A stretch of 64,000 nt of DNA from assembly GCF_013372205.1 (NCBI RefSeq), contig NZ_CP053831.1:558001-622000 (forward strand), written 5' to 3'. Each line of letters begins with the position of its first letter. Position 1 is the stretch's first letter. Positions 34,093 through 43,727 of the stretch are shown here, in pieces. The notes under the pieces were generated by a model. That model was given only the letters and a program-made list of their open reading frames with translations, was not told where the DNA came from and searched no databases. This DNA is from Campylobacter mucosalis. Its GTDB lineage: Bacteria; Campylobacterota; Campylobacteria; Campylobacterales; Campylobacteraceae. The translations under genes were made by a program, and so were the position numbers.

Positions 34093-34686
34093 TTACGCCT
34101 TTTTGCAGCAACAAATGCCGTCGCTTGGATCTGGTTCTTTTGTGATTCTTGCTCTTAAATCGTGCCTGATTATCTCTATTGACCACACCCAAATTGCGTG
34201 TCCGACATACTCAGAAACATGCTCATACCACGGCAGAGTCGAAAGTGGTGGCGTAAGTCCCATAAGTGGTAGGGCAATTACGTGAACGGCTGTATTTACG
34301 ATGATACCTGCTAAAATTCCTTGAAAAAGCGTGATTTTTGGGTATTTTTCAGCTAAAACACAGTAGCTAATTGCAAAGATGACTTAGAAAATGATATGCG
34401 TCATCATTACGTAGTTAAATGCGTGTCCAGCAAACTCATAAAGTGCAGCGTAAGTGTCGCTAACGCCTAAATAATCGCGCAAAAACACATAAGGCGGATT
34501 TAGAAAATTTCGTGAGCAGTCAATTTGATCTGCTGTTCTAATTAGGCTTTCAGGCCCGCAAGCGGCATTAAACATATTGCCAGGACTTCGTGGTGGCAAT
34601 GGGAATTCGCCTCCCCACTTTACAAAAGATGAGATTACACCAGCAATAATGCCAATGAGTGCGGCTAAGCTGCCTGTTTTGCTCAT
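34093..34686 (-). pseudogene. yagU-like (DUF1440) membrane protein with one nonsense codon
   Basis: The frame begins [19 protein letters not shown] and follows E. coli YagU closely as I recall it: [34 protein letters not shown]. After VMMTHIIF a TAA stands at 34384-34386 where YagU has Ser; the same frame then continues intact ([20 protein letters not shown] ... [17 protein letters not shown]) to the natural stop at 34093-34095. Only one base (TCA to TAA) is needed, so this is a recent nonsense mutation or a sequence error. YagU is an inner-membrane protein tied to acid survival in E. coli. Confidence 0.88.
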
Positions 34687-34893
34687 CTTTGCTTACGACC
34701 ACGTCAGCGATTAGTGTTACTTTTTTACCCATTTTTGTAAGTCCTTGACCGATTGTAAAACGCAAACGTGAGCTTTAATGCCAAAAACGATAAGTCTAAA
34801 ATTTCATCTTTTAATGCCTCGTTATCCAATCCCTGCCACTCATCACTTTAAAATTCTATCCTGAAAATCTATCATCAGCCCAGCCGTTTTCAT
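34687..34893 (-). pseudogene. relic of an isochorismatase/nicotinamidase-family hydrolase
   Basis: Short family pieces remain on the minus strand: MKTAGLMIDFQDRILK from ATG 34893 with the catalytic Asp of the LMIDFQ motif, then a stop; and nearer the yagU relic KAHVCVLQSVKDLQKMGKKV, matching the cysteine-bearing THVCVLQ segment, then [14 protein letters not shown]. The middle and the C-terminus are missing. A complete enzyme has about 180-200 residues, so most of the gene is deleted. Confidence 0.72.
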
Positions 34894-34902
34894 GCCCTCT
34901 CA

Positions 34903-35892
34903 TTACTCAACAAATTTTTTAAAGTCAGAATATCCAAGCTCATCCATTTTTTCAAGTGGGATAAATAAGAGCGAAGCCCCATTTATGCAGTATCTTAGCC
35001 CACCAAGCTCGGCTAATCCATCGTCAAAAACGTGCCCTAAATGGCTATCTGCCACGCTTGATCTAACCTCAATCCTACTCATACTGTGCGAGTAGTCTTG
35101 CTCGTATTTTAGGGCGTCTTTTGTGATTGGCTTAGCAAAACTTGGCCAACCGCACCCAGCGTCAAATTTATCCTTTGAGCTAAAAAGTGGCTTTTTACTG
35201 ATTATATCAACATAAATGCCCTTTTTGAAATTTTTATCATATTCGCTTGAAAATGGGCGTTCGGTCGCATTTTCTTGCGTTACTTTGTATGAAATTTCAC
35301 TTAAAGTCCGCTTTAATTCATCCTTGCTCGGCTTTTTAAAACGCTCTTTTTCTAGCGGTTTTTTAGCCATTTCTAAGTTAATGTGGCAGTAGCCGTTTGG
35401 GTTTTTATCCAAATAATCTTGATGATAATCCTCGGCTAAAATGTAGTTTTTTAGGGGGCTTACTTCAACTACAATTGGCTTTGAGTAAAATTCCTGCTCG
35501 GCTTTGATAGCCTCTTTTATGACGCTTAAATCGGCATCGTTTGTGTAGTAAATCCCACTTCTATACTGCGTGCCAATGTCGTTGCCCTGCTTGTTTAGGC
35601 TAGTTGGGTCAATTACCCTAAAAAAGTGTGCTAAAAGCTCGTTTAGGCTGATTTTTTCATCATAAACGATATGAAGTGTTTCGGCGTGATTTGTCGCTTT
35701 TAGCTCGTAGTAGCTGGTTGTATCAGTGTTGCCGTTTGCGTAGCCCACGCTTGTTTTAACCACGCCTTTAAGTTGTTTAAAATAGCCCTGCATACCCCAA
35801 AAACAGCCACCTGCTAGGTAAATTTCACTCATCTTTAAATCCTTTGCTTGTGTAGAAAAAATTAAAATAAATATGATTAGAAAATTTTTCAT
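34903..35892 (-). CDS. msrAB: fused methionine sulfoxide reductase MsrA/MsrB, probably periplasmic
   Basis: 329 residues. A hydrophobic start (about 1-16) suggests export. MsrA (about 22-185) has [12 protein letters not shown] with catalytic C30 and [15 protein letters not shown]. MsrB (about 195-325) has [20 protein letters not shown] and the catalytic Cys in [11 protein letters not shown]. The CxxC zinc pairs of many MsrB are absent, as in other fused MsrAB. It repairs both sulfoxide diastereomers. An internal Met21 could yield a cytoplasmic form. Confidence 0.93.
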   Translation of the reverse strand: MKNFLIIFILIFSTQAKDLKMSEIYLAGGCFWGMQGYFKQLKGVVKTSVGYANGNTDTTSYYELKATNHAETLHIVYDEKISLNELLAHFFRVIDPTSLNKQGNDIGTQYRSGIYYTNDADLSVIKEAIKAEQEFYSKPIVVEVSPLKNYILAEDYHQDYLDKNPNGYCHINLEMAKKPLEKERFKKPSKDELKRTLSEISYKVTQENATERPFSSEYDKNFKKGIYVDIISKKPLFSSKDKFDAGCGWPSFAKPITKDALKYEQDYSHSMSRIEVRSSVADSHLGHVFDDGLAELGGLRYCINGASLLFIPLEKMDELGYSDFKKFVE

Positions 35893-35956
35893 ACCATACC
35901 TTTAAAAAATTTCTAAAAATCTACCTAAAAAAAGTTAAAAACAATATAAATTAAAA

Positions 35957-35962
35957 TATAAT
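35957..35962 (+). promoter_or_regulatory. -10 box for the WG-repeat gene
   Basis: TATAAT, 28 bases before the ATG, with AAGGAT as ribosome site. Confidence 0.6.
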
Positions 35963-35990
35963 GGCATTTAAATTTTAGATAAGGATAGAT

Positions 35991-36977
35991 ATGAAAAAGC
36001 AAATTTTAGCGTTATTGGTGCTTTTTAGCAGTTGTTTTGGGGAGCCTAAAATGTTTGATTTTGATAGGGTTTTTGATTTTAGTGGTGGTTTGGCTAAGGT
36101 CATAAAAGACGGCAAAACAAGCTTTGTGGATAAAACGGGCAAGGTTATAGGTTTGTTTGAATTTGATGAAGTTTGGGGTTTTAAAGATGATTTGGTCGTG
36201 GTTAAAAAAGATGAAAAATACGGCTATGCCGATAAGTCTGGCAAGGTTGTCGTACCTTTTATGTATGATGAAGTTTGGGGATTTAGCGAGGGTTTGGCAG
36301 CGGTTAGTAAAAAGGGCAAATGCGGCTTCATAGATAAAGCTGGTAAAATCATCGTGCCTTTAAAATATGACGTAGCTGAGAGTTTTAGTGAGGGTTTGTC
36401 GGTCGTGCAAAAGGGCGACAGATACGGCTTTATAGATAAAACCGGCAAAGTTGTTGTGCCGTTAAAATATGACTATGCTTTTAGCTTTACCCAAAATTTA
36501 GCTAGTGTGACCAAAGACGATAAGCACGGTTTTATAGATAAAAGTGGTAAGATTGTCGTGCCTTTAAAATATGAATTTGCTTGGGAGTTTAGTGATGACC
36601 TTGCTATGGTTAAAAATGGCGGTAAAATAGGCTTTATTGATAAAACGGGCAAACTTGTAATCCCTTTTTTATATGAGTATGCTTGGAGATTTAGCGAGGG
36701 TATGGCAAGGGTCAGAGAGGACGGCAAATACGGCTTTATAGATAGGAGTGGCAAACTTGTCGTGCCTTTTAATTATGAAGAGGCGTTTGAGTTTAAAGAG
36801 GGTTTTGCTAGGGTTAGAAGTGGTGGTAAATACGGATTTATAGATAAAACCGGCAAGGTTGTCGCGCCATTTGAATTTGATGACGTTCGTGATTTTAGCG
36901 AGGGTGTGGCGTTTGTAAAGAAAAACGGCAAGTGGATGATGATAGATAGCCAGTTTAATTTTATAACGGAGGAGTGA
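35991..36977 (+). CDS. exported WG-repeat protein
   Basis: 328 residues: a signal peptide (about 1-17, with a possible weak lipobox FSSC at 12-15) followed by nine tandem repeats of 34 residues that fill the protein. The repeat core is YDxAxxFSEGLAxVxKxGKxGFIDKxGKxVVP. This is the WG (KWG) repeat, thought to form a beta-propeller-like surface. The repeats have diverged enough in DNA not to be exact copies. It stops directly beside the glmS stop. Partner unknown. Confidence 0.85.
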   Translation: MKKQILALLVLFSSCFGEPKMFDFDRVFDFSGGLAKVIKDGKTSFVDKTGKVIGLFEFDEVWGFKDDLVVVKKDEKYGYADKSGKVVVPFMYDEVWGFSEGLAAVSKKGKCGFIDKAGKIIVPLKYDVAESFSEGLSVVQKGDRYGFIDKTGKVVVPLKYDYAFSFTQNLASVTKDDKHGFIDKSGKIVVPLKYEFAWEFSDDLAMVKNGGKIGFIDKTGKLVIPFLYEYAWRFSEGMARVREDGKYGFIDRSGKLVVPFNYEEAFEFKEGFARVRSGGKYGFIDKTGKVVAPFEFDDVRDFSEGVAFVKKNGKWMMIDSQFNFITEE

Positions 36978-38789
36978 TTACTCCACCGTTACGCTCTTTG
37001 CTAGGTTTCTTGGCATATCTACGTTATTACCAAGTCTGACTGAAATTTCAAGCGCGAAAATTTGCAGTATTATCATCATCTCAAAAAATTCAAGCATTGC
37101 GTGATTGTGAGTGTTTGTGCGGATAAAATCATCGCTAAGCTCAAACTCATCAGGGCTAATGGCTAAGATATAAGCGTCCCTTGCGGCAAGTTCTTCGACA
37201 TTGCTTTTTACCTTTTCATAAAGGCTGTTTTTTGGCATTAGAGCGATTGTAAAAAGCCTTTCATCAGCAAGTGCGATTGGTCCGTGCTTCATCTCGCCAC
37301 TTGGATAGCCCTCGGCGTGTAGGTATGAAATTTCTTTAAGCTTTAACGCCCCTTCAAGTGCGAGTGGATAGAAAATATCGCGTCCGATAAAGAAAAATCC
37401 GTGTCCGTGCAAGTAGTGTTTGCTTAAACGGCGGATTTTTTCTTGTAAATTTGCATTGACATTTAGGACGCTTGGTACGTGAAGTAGGGCTTTTAGCTCG
37501 TTTTCTAGCTCGTTTTTGCTAAGCGTATTTTTTGCCTTTGCAAGGGCTAAAACCAACATCCAAAGTGTGGCTACCTGTGTTGCAAACGCCTTTGTAGAAG
37601 CCACGCCTTTTTCGATACCAGCACGTGTTAAAAGCGTGGTGTCGGCTAGGCGGACAATGCTTGAATTATCTACATTACAAATGGCTAGGGTTTTTAGCCC
37701 AGCGTTTTTAGCGATTTTTAGGGCTTCAAGAGTATCGGCTGTTTCGCCACTTTGGCTGATTACGATAAATAGGGCGTTTTTATTTAGCTTTGGCTCTCTG
37801 TATCTAAATTCGCTTGCTATCTCGACCTTTGCCCTAGTATCGGCTAAACGCTCAAAGAGATAACTAGCCGTAAGTGCTGCGTGGTAGCTCGTGCCACACG
37901 CACAAATCACGACGTCATCAATACCCTTTAAATACTCATCACTTAGTCCTTCAAGCACTATGCCACTATCCTTTGCACGACCCATTAAACACTCAGCGAC
38001 CACAGCACTTTGCTCGTAAATTTCTTTCTCCATAAAAAATTTATAACCCTCTTTTTGGGCGTAAGTTTTATCCTGTGGGAGTGGTGAAAAATTTGGCAGG
38101 ACGCTATTTTTATCCTTAAAAATTTTAATCTCATTTGGTGCGATAAATCCGTAAGTCTTATCATCAAGATACGCTACCTCTTTTGCAACACCAATAAGTG
38201 CGGCGTCAGATGAGGCAAAAAACAGCCCATTATCGTTAGCTTTAGCGATCGCAAGTGGAGCTGCGTCTTTTGCAAAAAAGATTGTATTTGGGGCAGTTTT
38301 TGTAATAAGTAAGGTTGCGTAAGCACCACGAAGTCTAGCTATCGTCGCCTCGTAAGCTTTAAACGGCTCTTTTAGCTCGTTTAGATTATACTCAAAAAGA
38401 TGAACTATGACCTCGGTGTCGGTTTGGCTTAGAAATTTCACACCCTTTTTTTCAAGCTCATCTTTTAGCTCTTTGTAGTTTTCAATAATGCCGTTATGCA
38501 CGACAAATGAGTGCTCTCCAAGGTGTGGATGAGCGTTTATCTCTGTTGGTTTGCCGTGCGTCGCCCAGCGTGTGTGTCCGATAGCCACACCAAGCTCAGT
38601 TGAGCTAAAATCTTTGGTTTTATCAGCTAAATTATCAAGCTTGCCCACAGCCTTAAAATACTCAATTTGATTTTGGCTCATCACAGCCATACCAGCGCTA
38701 TCATATCCGCGGTATTCAAGCTCCCTTAGTCCATTTATAATAATATCTCTTTTTTCATTTTTACCGATGTATCCTACGATTCCACACAT
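36978..38789 (-). CDS. glmS: glutamine-fructose-6-phosphate aminotransferase
   Basis: 603 residues. The N-terminal glutaminase starts MCGIVGYIG with the nucleophile Cys next to Met, and has GHTRWATHG and NGIIENY. Two SIS domains follow with CGTSYHAALTASYLFE, SQSGETADTLEAL and the C-terminal LAKSVTVE. It makes glucosamine-6-phosphate, the entry to UDP-GlcNAc and so to peptidoglycan, LOS and flagellar sugars. It follows the GlnD-like gene after three bases, as in C. jejuni. Confidence 0.97.
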   Translation of the reverse strand: MCGIVGYIGKNEKRDIIINGLRELEYRGYDSAGMAVMSQNQIEYFKAVGKLDNLADKTKDFSSTELGVAIGHTRWATHGKPTEINAHPHLGEHSFVVHNGIIENYKELKDELEKKGVKFLSQTDTEVIVHLFEYNLNELKEPFKAYEATIARLRGAYATLLITKTAPNTIFFAKDAAPLAIAKANDNGLFFASSDAALIGVAKEVAYLDDKTYGFIAPNEIKIFKDKNSVLPNFSPLPQDKTYAQKEGYKFFMEKEIYEQSAVVAECLMGRAKDSGIVLEGLSDEYLKGIDDVVICACGTSYHAALTASYLFERLADTRAKVEIASEFRYREPKLNKNALFIVISQSGETADTLEALKIAKNAGLKTLAICNVDNSSIVRLADTTLLTRAGIEKGVASTKAFATQVATLWMLVLALAKAKNTLSKNELENELKALLHVPSVLNVNANLQEKIRRLSKHYLHGHGFFFIGRDIFYPLALEGALKLKEISYLHAEGYPSGEMKHGPIALADERLFTIALMPKNSLYEKVKSNVEELAARDAYILAISPDEFELSDDFIRTNTHNHAMLEFFEMMIILQIFALEISVRLGNNVDMPRNLAKSVTVE

Positions 38790-38792
38790 TTT

Positions 38793-41219
38793 TTACTCGC
38801 TTATTAGTTGGTTTAAAATTTTTTGCCAATTATAGCACAAGTCGTCGGTTTTGCTAATCAAAAAGAGATTTCTTGTGCGATTTTTTATGGTTTGAATTCT
38901 TGCATTTGCCACAGATATACTAAAGGTTTGAAGTATGCTCATCACGTAAGCCATAAGCCCACGCTGATCTTTTGCGTTGATGTTTAGCCTTGCATACTCT
39001 TTTGAGTGATTTGGCTCGTAGTGTAACTCATCTTTGCTAATGATTGGTCTTGCTACGTTTGGTTTTTTGTCGCTTAACAGCATTGTTTTTATGTTATTTT
39101 GCAAATTTATAAGTTCTGAATTTTTTGCTGTTTTGTTAAATTCAAGTTTGATGAAATTTTTATTTTCAAACAACTCGTAAATTTCCATATACGCAAGGTC
39201 AAAACTAGCAAGTTCGTAAAGCAAGAGACTTAAATTAACCTTTTGATTTGAGATGATAGATAGGCTTAAATTTTGCTCATTTTTTATATCGATTTGTATT
39301 TGTTTAACTTCGTTTGCCCACCTTGAAAGAGCGATTATCTCGCTTGTTTGATACTTTATAAAGAGTAAATTTGATGGAATTTGAAAAATTTTCTCCCCAA
39401 GCTCTTTAGGAAGTGCTAAAAACTCATCATTTCGTCTTATACTACTCTCCTTTTTGATTCTTCTAGTTGCCTCATCAAGCAAGGTTTCATCATCAAAGCT
39501 AAGAAGTGAAATTTCATAAAGCTCACGCAAGAGTTTTACTGTGTAGCTATTATAAAGGCTCTCATCTGTCGCATTTATCACGCAGTAAGTTAGTATGTAT
39601 AAAAGCTTTAGTGTCTGTTTATCTGCTAGTTTTGAGATAAAACTAAATATTACACGCTCAGAGTATATATCCTCTCTATTTGCGACGTTGCTCATTAGGG
39701 TGTGGTATTTAACCAGCGTCACTCCGATATTTACTGCTTCGCTCTTTAGTCCAAGGCGATTTGCATACGCACGAAAGATATTTGCACCGACAACTGCGTG
39801 TTCACCAATACTTGCCTTACCAACATCGTGTAAAAGGGCTACTAACTTTAGCATAAGTTTGCCGTCCATACAAAGCTCGTTATAAAGCGATTTTATGAAG
39901 CTATCTTTTATGTTTTCTAGCTGTTTTACACTAAAAACACTATGCTCATCAACGCTAAATTTGTGGTAGCTGTCATACTGAGCAAGCCCTATGGTATGCT
40001 CAAGCGGTTTTATAAGATCGCCTAAAATATCGGCGTCAAGCAGTGCTTTTAATATCCCAAATGAATTTTTGCGCATAAAAATACGCTTAATCTCATCGTT
40101 GCACTCATCTGTCTCATCTTTTGAAAATTTAACTCTTTTTATGTAAAAAATGGCACTTATGTCAAATTTCAGCTCAATATCTCGCAAGTCATTTAGCTCT
40201 TTTAGAAAGGCTTTAAGGCTTTTTGCTGTTTTGTGAAGTGGTGCATAAATTGTATTTGATATTTGATAAAGACCATTTTTTAGCCGCAAAGCACGTTTTT
40301 GAGATAGGCTAATGTTTAAATTTCTAGCTAGAGTTACAGCACCAAATCTTACACAAAAACCTAAATTTCTCATAGAATTTAGCATTTTTTGGCTTATTAC
40401 ACCCTCATTATCAAGGCTTTTTTTGGACTTTGTTTGCAACAAAGAAGTTACTCTATCAACACTTTTTGCAATGAATTTATCGCTATTTTGAGTTAAATTT
40501 AGGGCTGAACGCAAGGATAATAAAAAATCAACATTTAGGTTAAACTGGCTAAGCTGTTTTTCATCAAGATATAAGGAGCTTAACCTTGCTTGATTTTCGC
40601 TATTTATCGTGCTTATAATGCAGTTTAGTCGCCACACTTCGTCTATGCCACCAAAGCCAGTTTTGATATTTGGCTCTTGCTCTAACGCTGTGACGCTATC
40701 AAATGGCGATAGCACTTTTAAGTGGTGCTTTAAAAACTCATCTTTTTTGTACTCTTTTAGGCTATTTATCTCATCTCTAGCCCTTTTATAAAGCCCTTTT
40801 GAACCACAAATAAATCTAATCACACACAGTGAACTTTTTGCCTTTATGTCGTCTTTGTATCTATCAAATAGCTCGTTAACCTCGCCATTTTTTATGCTCA
40901 AATTTAAATTTAAGTTCTCAAATGCGATGTTTAACGATTTTAAAAATGGTTTGATGTTGTAGCCTGTGACGTTTTTATGAACGATTAGTACTTCAAGCTC
41001 GGAGCCTATGCTTATTAAATTTTGTGCAAATTTTGCGTTTGCAATTATGCAAACTGGAAAGCTCTCAAAGCTTGGCATAAAATCATCAAAAAATTCTCTA
41101 AATGTTTGCAGAAATGCGTTTTCTAGCCTTGCATCTATCTCTTTTGTTAAAAAATTTACAAAATTTCTACCTTGAGATTTTTGAAAGTGTTTTATGAAAA
41201 TTTTATTTAAATCAACCAT
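38793..41219 (-). CDS. GlnD-like protein with degenerate nucleotidyltransferase domain
   Basis: 808 residues in the GlnD order: nucleotidyltransferase, helical linker, HD domain, ACT domains. The GlnD active site GGxGRxELxxxSDxD is not kept: the matching place reads GSELEVLIVHKN, without the GGYGR loop and with Glu instead of Asp. The linker PNIKTGFGGIDEVWRLNC resembles the family KxxPGGLRDI element. The HD part is intact (ALLHDVGKASIGEHAVVGAN), and the C-terminus has ACT-like RLNINAKDQRGLMAYVMS. It may therefore keep hydrolase and sensor functions but not uridylylation. Confidence 0.8.
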   Translation of the reverse strand: MVDLNKIFIKHFQKSQGRNFVNFLTKEIDARLENAFLQTFREFFDDFMPSFESFPVCIIANAKFAQNLISIGSELEVLIVHKNVTGYNIKPFLKSLNIAFENLNLNLSIKNGEVNELFDRYKDDIKAKSSLCVIRFICGSKGLYKRARDEINSLKEYKKDEFLKHHLKVLSPFDSVTALEQEPNIKTGFGGIDEVWRLNCIISTINSENQARLSSLYLDEKQLSQFNLNVDFLLSLRSALNLTQNSDKFIAKSVDRVTSLLQTKSKKSLDNEGVISQKMLNSMRNLGFCVRFGAVTLARNLNISLSQKRALRLKNGLYQISNTIYAPLHKTAKSLKAFLKELNDLRDIELKFDISAIFYIKRVKFSKDETDECNDEIKRIFMRKNSFGILKALLDADILGDLIKPLEHTIGLAQYDSYHKFSVDEHSVFSVKQLENIKDSFIKSLYNELCMDGKLMLKLVALLHDVGKASIGEHAVVGANIFRAYANRLGLKSEAVNIGVTLVKYHTLMSNVANREDIYSERVIFSFISKLADKQTLKLLYILTYCVINATDESLYNSYTVKLLRELYEISLLSFDDETLLDEATRRIKKESSIRRNDEFLALPKELGEKIFQIPSNLLFIKYQTSEIIALSRWANEVKQIQIDIKNEQNLSLSIISNQKVNLSLLLYELASFDLAYMEIYELFENKNFIKLEFNKTAKNSELINLQNNIKTMLLSDKKPNVARPIISKDELHYEPNHSKEYARLNINAKDQRGLMAYVMSILQTFSISVANARIQTIKNRTRNLFLISKTDDLCYNWQKILNQLISE

Positions 41220-41293
41220 TATCCTGACTGCTCTTATTTAAAAATATTGGCAGGATAATACTCAAATTTTGCTAAATTTAAAGCTTTGTTTAA

Positions 41294-41299
41294 TATAAT
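41294..41299 (+). promoter_or_regulatory. -10 box of the mqnE operon
   Basis: TATAAT, 31 bases before the TTG start of mqnE, in the gap divergent from the GlnD-like gene. Confidence 0.6.
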
Positions 41300-41330
41300 C
41301 ACGAGATTAGTTTCATAATCAGGACAAAAA

Positions 41331-42392
41331 TTGGATATATTACAAAAACTACAAAATGCAGAGCGTATCAGTCGTGATGATGCATTTAGGCTTTACGAGC
41401 TTGACCTTTTTACGCTTGGGGCTTTTGCGTTTAAGGAGCGTTTAAAAAGGCACGAAAAAAAGGTCTTTTTTAACATAAATCGCCATATAAATCCCACAAA
41501 TATCTGTGCTGATGTCTGTAAATTTTGTGCGTTTTCAGCACACAGAAAAAATCCAAATCCATATAAAATGACCCACGATGAGATTTTAAAAATCGTTGAT
41601 GATAGCGTTAAAATCGGCGTTAAAGAGGTTCATATCGTTTCAGCTCACAACATTGATGACGGCTGGGAGTGGTATTTAGAAATTTTTAAAAAGATAAAAG
41701 ATAAACACCCACAAATTCACATTAAAGCACTAACGGCAGCTGAGGTTGATTTTATCGCTAGAAGTTGCGGTTTTAGCTACGAGAATGTGATAGAAAAAAT
41801 GCTTGAATATGGCGTAGATAGTATGCCAGGCGGTGGGGCTGAAATTTTTGATGAAGAGATCAGGGCAAAAATTTGTAAAGGCAAGGTAAGTAGTGCTAAC
41901 TGGCTTAAAATTCACGAGCTTTGGCATAAAAATGGCAGACAAAGCAACGCAACTATGCTCTTTGGACACATTGAGAGTCGCGAGAGTCGCATTGATCATA
42001 TGCTTAGAATCAGGGATTTACAAGACATCACAGGCGGATTTAACGCTTTTATACCGCTTGTTTATCAGCGTGAAAATAACTACCTAAAAGAGGCAAAATT
42101 TCTTGGTTCAGCTGAAATTTTAAAAACAATTGCAATCTCTCGCCTTGTGCTTGATAATATCCCACACATTAAGGCTTACTGGGCTACTTCAACGCTAAAT
42201 TTGGCAATGATTGCACAGGAATTTGGAGCAGATGACCTTGATGGGACGATACAAAAAGAGAGTATCCAAAGTGCAGCTGGTGCAAGTAGTGCAAATGGCA
42301 CGAGTTTAAGGGCATTTTGTGATATTATAAAAAGTTCTGGTTTTACGCCAGTTGAGCGTGATAGTTTGTATAATGAATTAAAAATTTACTAA
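41331..42392 (+). CDS. mqnE: aminofutalosine synthase MqnE
   Basis: 353 residues of the radical SAM superfamily with the cluster motif CADVCKFC (C59, C63, C66). The surrounding INRHINPTNIC and the later MPGGGAEIFDEEIR and SANGTSLRAFC fit MqnE/MqnC, and the length and CxxxCxxC context favour MqnE. It makes aminofutalosine in the futalosine route to menaquinone, the route used by Campylobacter. The start is TTG behind AGGA. It heads a five-gene run. Confidence 0.87.
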   Translation: MDILQKLQNAERISRDDAFRLYELDLFTLGAFAFKERLKRHEKKVFFNINRHINPTNICADVCKFCAFSAHRKNPNPYKMTHDEILKIVDDSVKIGVKEVHIVSAHNIDDGWEWYLEIFKKIKDKHPQIHIKALTAAEVDFIARSCGFSYENVIEKMLEYGVDSMPGGGAEIFDEEIRAKICKGKVSSANWLKIHELWHKNGRQSNATMLFGHIESRESRIDHMLRIRDLQDITGGFNAFIPLVYQRENNYLKEAKFLGSAEILKTIAISRLVLDNIPHIKAYWATSTLNLAMIAQEFGADDLDGTIQKESIQSAAGASSANGTSLRAFCDIIKSSGFTPVERDSLYNELKIY

Positions 42393-42404
42393 AAGGAGAG
42401 TGTC

Positions 42405-43718
42405 TTGGACTTTTTTAAGCTAAGAGAGAATAAAACCACCGTTTCTAAGGAGTTAAATGCTGGTTTTACTACGTTTTTAACGATGATATATATCGTTCCA
42501 GTCAATTCAATAATTATGAGCAAGGCTGGCATGCCCATAGATGCACTTATTACGGCTACTACGCTTATTACAGCCATAGCTACTATTATAAACGGCTTGT
42601 GGGCAAATACGCCTATGGCTATGAGCGTTGGTATGGGGCTTAATGCTTATTTTACTTTCGGGCTTTGCCTTAGTATGAAAGTGCCGTGGCAAACAGCTCT
42701 TGGTGTGGTTTTTCTATCTGGTGTAATCTTTGTTATTTTATCGTTTACAAATTTTCGTGTGTGGGTTTTAAAGAGTATACCTGCTGATTTATGTAGGGCT
42801 ATAAGTGGCGGTATAGGCGTATTTATCGCGTTTGTCGGACTTCAACAAATGGGGATAGTTGTCAAAAACGACACCGTTTTATTAGGACTTGGTAACGTAT
42901 CTGATCCGCATGTGCTTATTAGTTTGGTTGGAATTTTTATTATAATTGGACTTTGGGTTAGAAAGATTAATGGAGCCTTTGTTATCGGCGTCTTGCTTAC
43001 GACTTTGCTTTGCTGGATATTTGGATTAGCACCGCTTCCGACTGAATTTTTATCACAACCAGCGTCTATAAATCCTATATTTTTACAGCTTGATATTAAA
43101 AGTGTATTTTTTGATGAAAAGGGGCTTTTTACACTAGCTCTTGTACCAGTTATTATAGTGTTTTTTGTTACCGATCTTTTTGACTCCATAGGTACGCTAT
43201 CTGGCGTGGCTAGTAGAAGTGGGGTTGATATGCAAAATAGCAAAGAGGACGTGAAAAAGCTTGAAAAAACACTAGAAGCAGACGCATTGGCGACCGTTAC
43301 AGGCTCGCTGCTTGGCGTTAGTACGACTACAACGTTTGTCGAGAGTTCTAGCGGCGTTGAAGCCGGTGGTAGAACCGGACTTACTGCTATTTTCTGTGGT
43401 ATATTTTTCCTTTGTATTTTGTTTATGTTGCCTTTGTTTAAGGCTATCCCAGCAAATGCGATATATCCAGTTTTGGTTGTTGTTGGCGTGTTGATGTTTA
43501 CGGAGCTTGGAAGCATTGATTATAAAGACCCAGCGATCTCTGTTGCTACGTTTTTTATGGTAACGCTTGTTCCACTTACATACTCTATTACAAATGGTCT
43601 TGCTTTTGGCTTTTTGGCGTATTTAGTTGTGAGAATTTTTAGAAACGAGTGGGATAAGATAAATGTAGGTATTGTGACGCTATCTATAATAAGTTTTGTT
43701 GTTTTTGTGGTTCATTAA
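42405..43718 (+). CDS. AzgA-type purine (hypoxanthine/guanine) permease
   Basis: 437 residues with about 12 helices. Family text: KELNAGFTTFLTMIYIVPVN at the start, SVGMGLNAYF, DLFDSIGTLSGVASRSG, and VSTTTTFVESSSGVEAGGRT in the substrate region. TTG 42405 follows AAGGAGAG. It is directly followed by a phosphoribosyltransferase gene, as in C. jejuni (Cj1369/Cj1370), which suggests uptake and immediate trapping of purine bases. Confidence 0.9.
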   Translation: MDFFKLRENKTTVSKELNAGFTTFLTMIYIVPVNSIIMSKAGMPIDALITATTLITAIATIINGLWANTPMAMSVGMGLNAYFTFGLCLSMKVPWQTALGVVFLSGVIFVILSFTNFRVWVLKSIPADLCRAISGGIGVFIAFVGLQQMGIVVKNDTVLLGLGNVSDPHVLISLVGIFIIIGLWVRKINGAFVIGVLLTTLLCWIFGLAPLPTEFLSQPASINPIFLQLDIKSVFFDEKGLFTLALVPVIIVFFVTDLFDSIGTLSGVASRSGVDMQNSKEDVKKLEKTLEADALATVTGSLLGVSTTTTFVESSSGVEAGGRTGLTAIFCGIFFLCILFMLPLFKAIPANAIYPVLVVVGVLMFTELGSIDYKDPAISVATFFMVTLVPLTYSITNGLAFGFLAYLVVRIFRNEWDKINVGIVTLSIISFVVFVVH

Positions 43719-43727
43719 GGAGAAAAT

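Noticed and set aside
25625-34893. Prophage or insertion sequence as the origin of the accessory genes
   Set aside because: No integrase, transposase, structural phage genes or terminal repeats were seen in this stretch.
36050-36960. Regular DNA periodicity of 102 bases that could suggest a CRISPR or satellite array
   Set aside because: It is explained by the 34-residue WG repeats in an open frame; there are no spacers. No CRISPR array was found in the window.
42842-43516. A 224-codon minus-strand frame opposite the purine permease
   Set aside because: It is an antisense shadow of a clear permease; its translation is Ser/Thr/Pro-rich without any domain.
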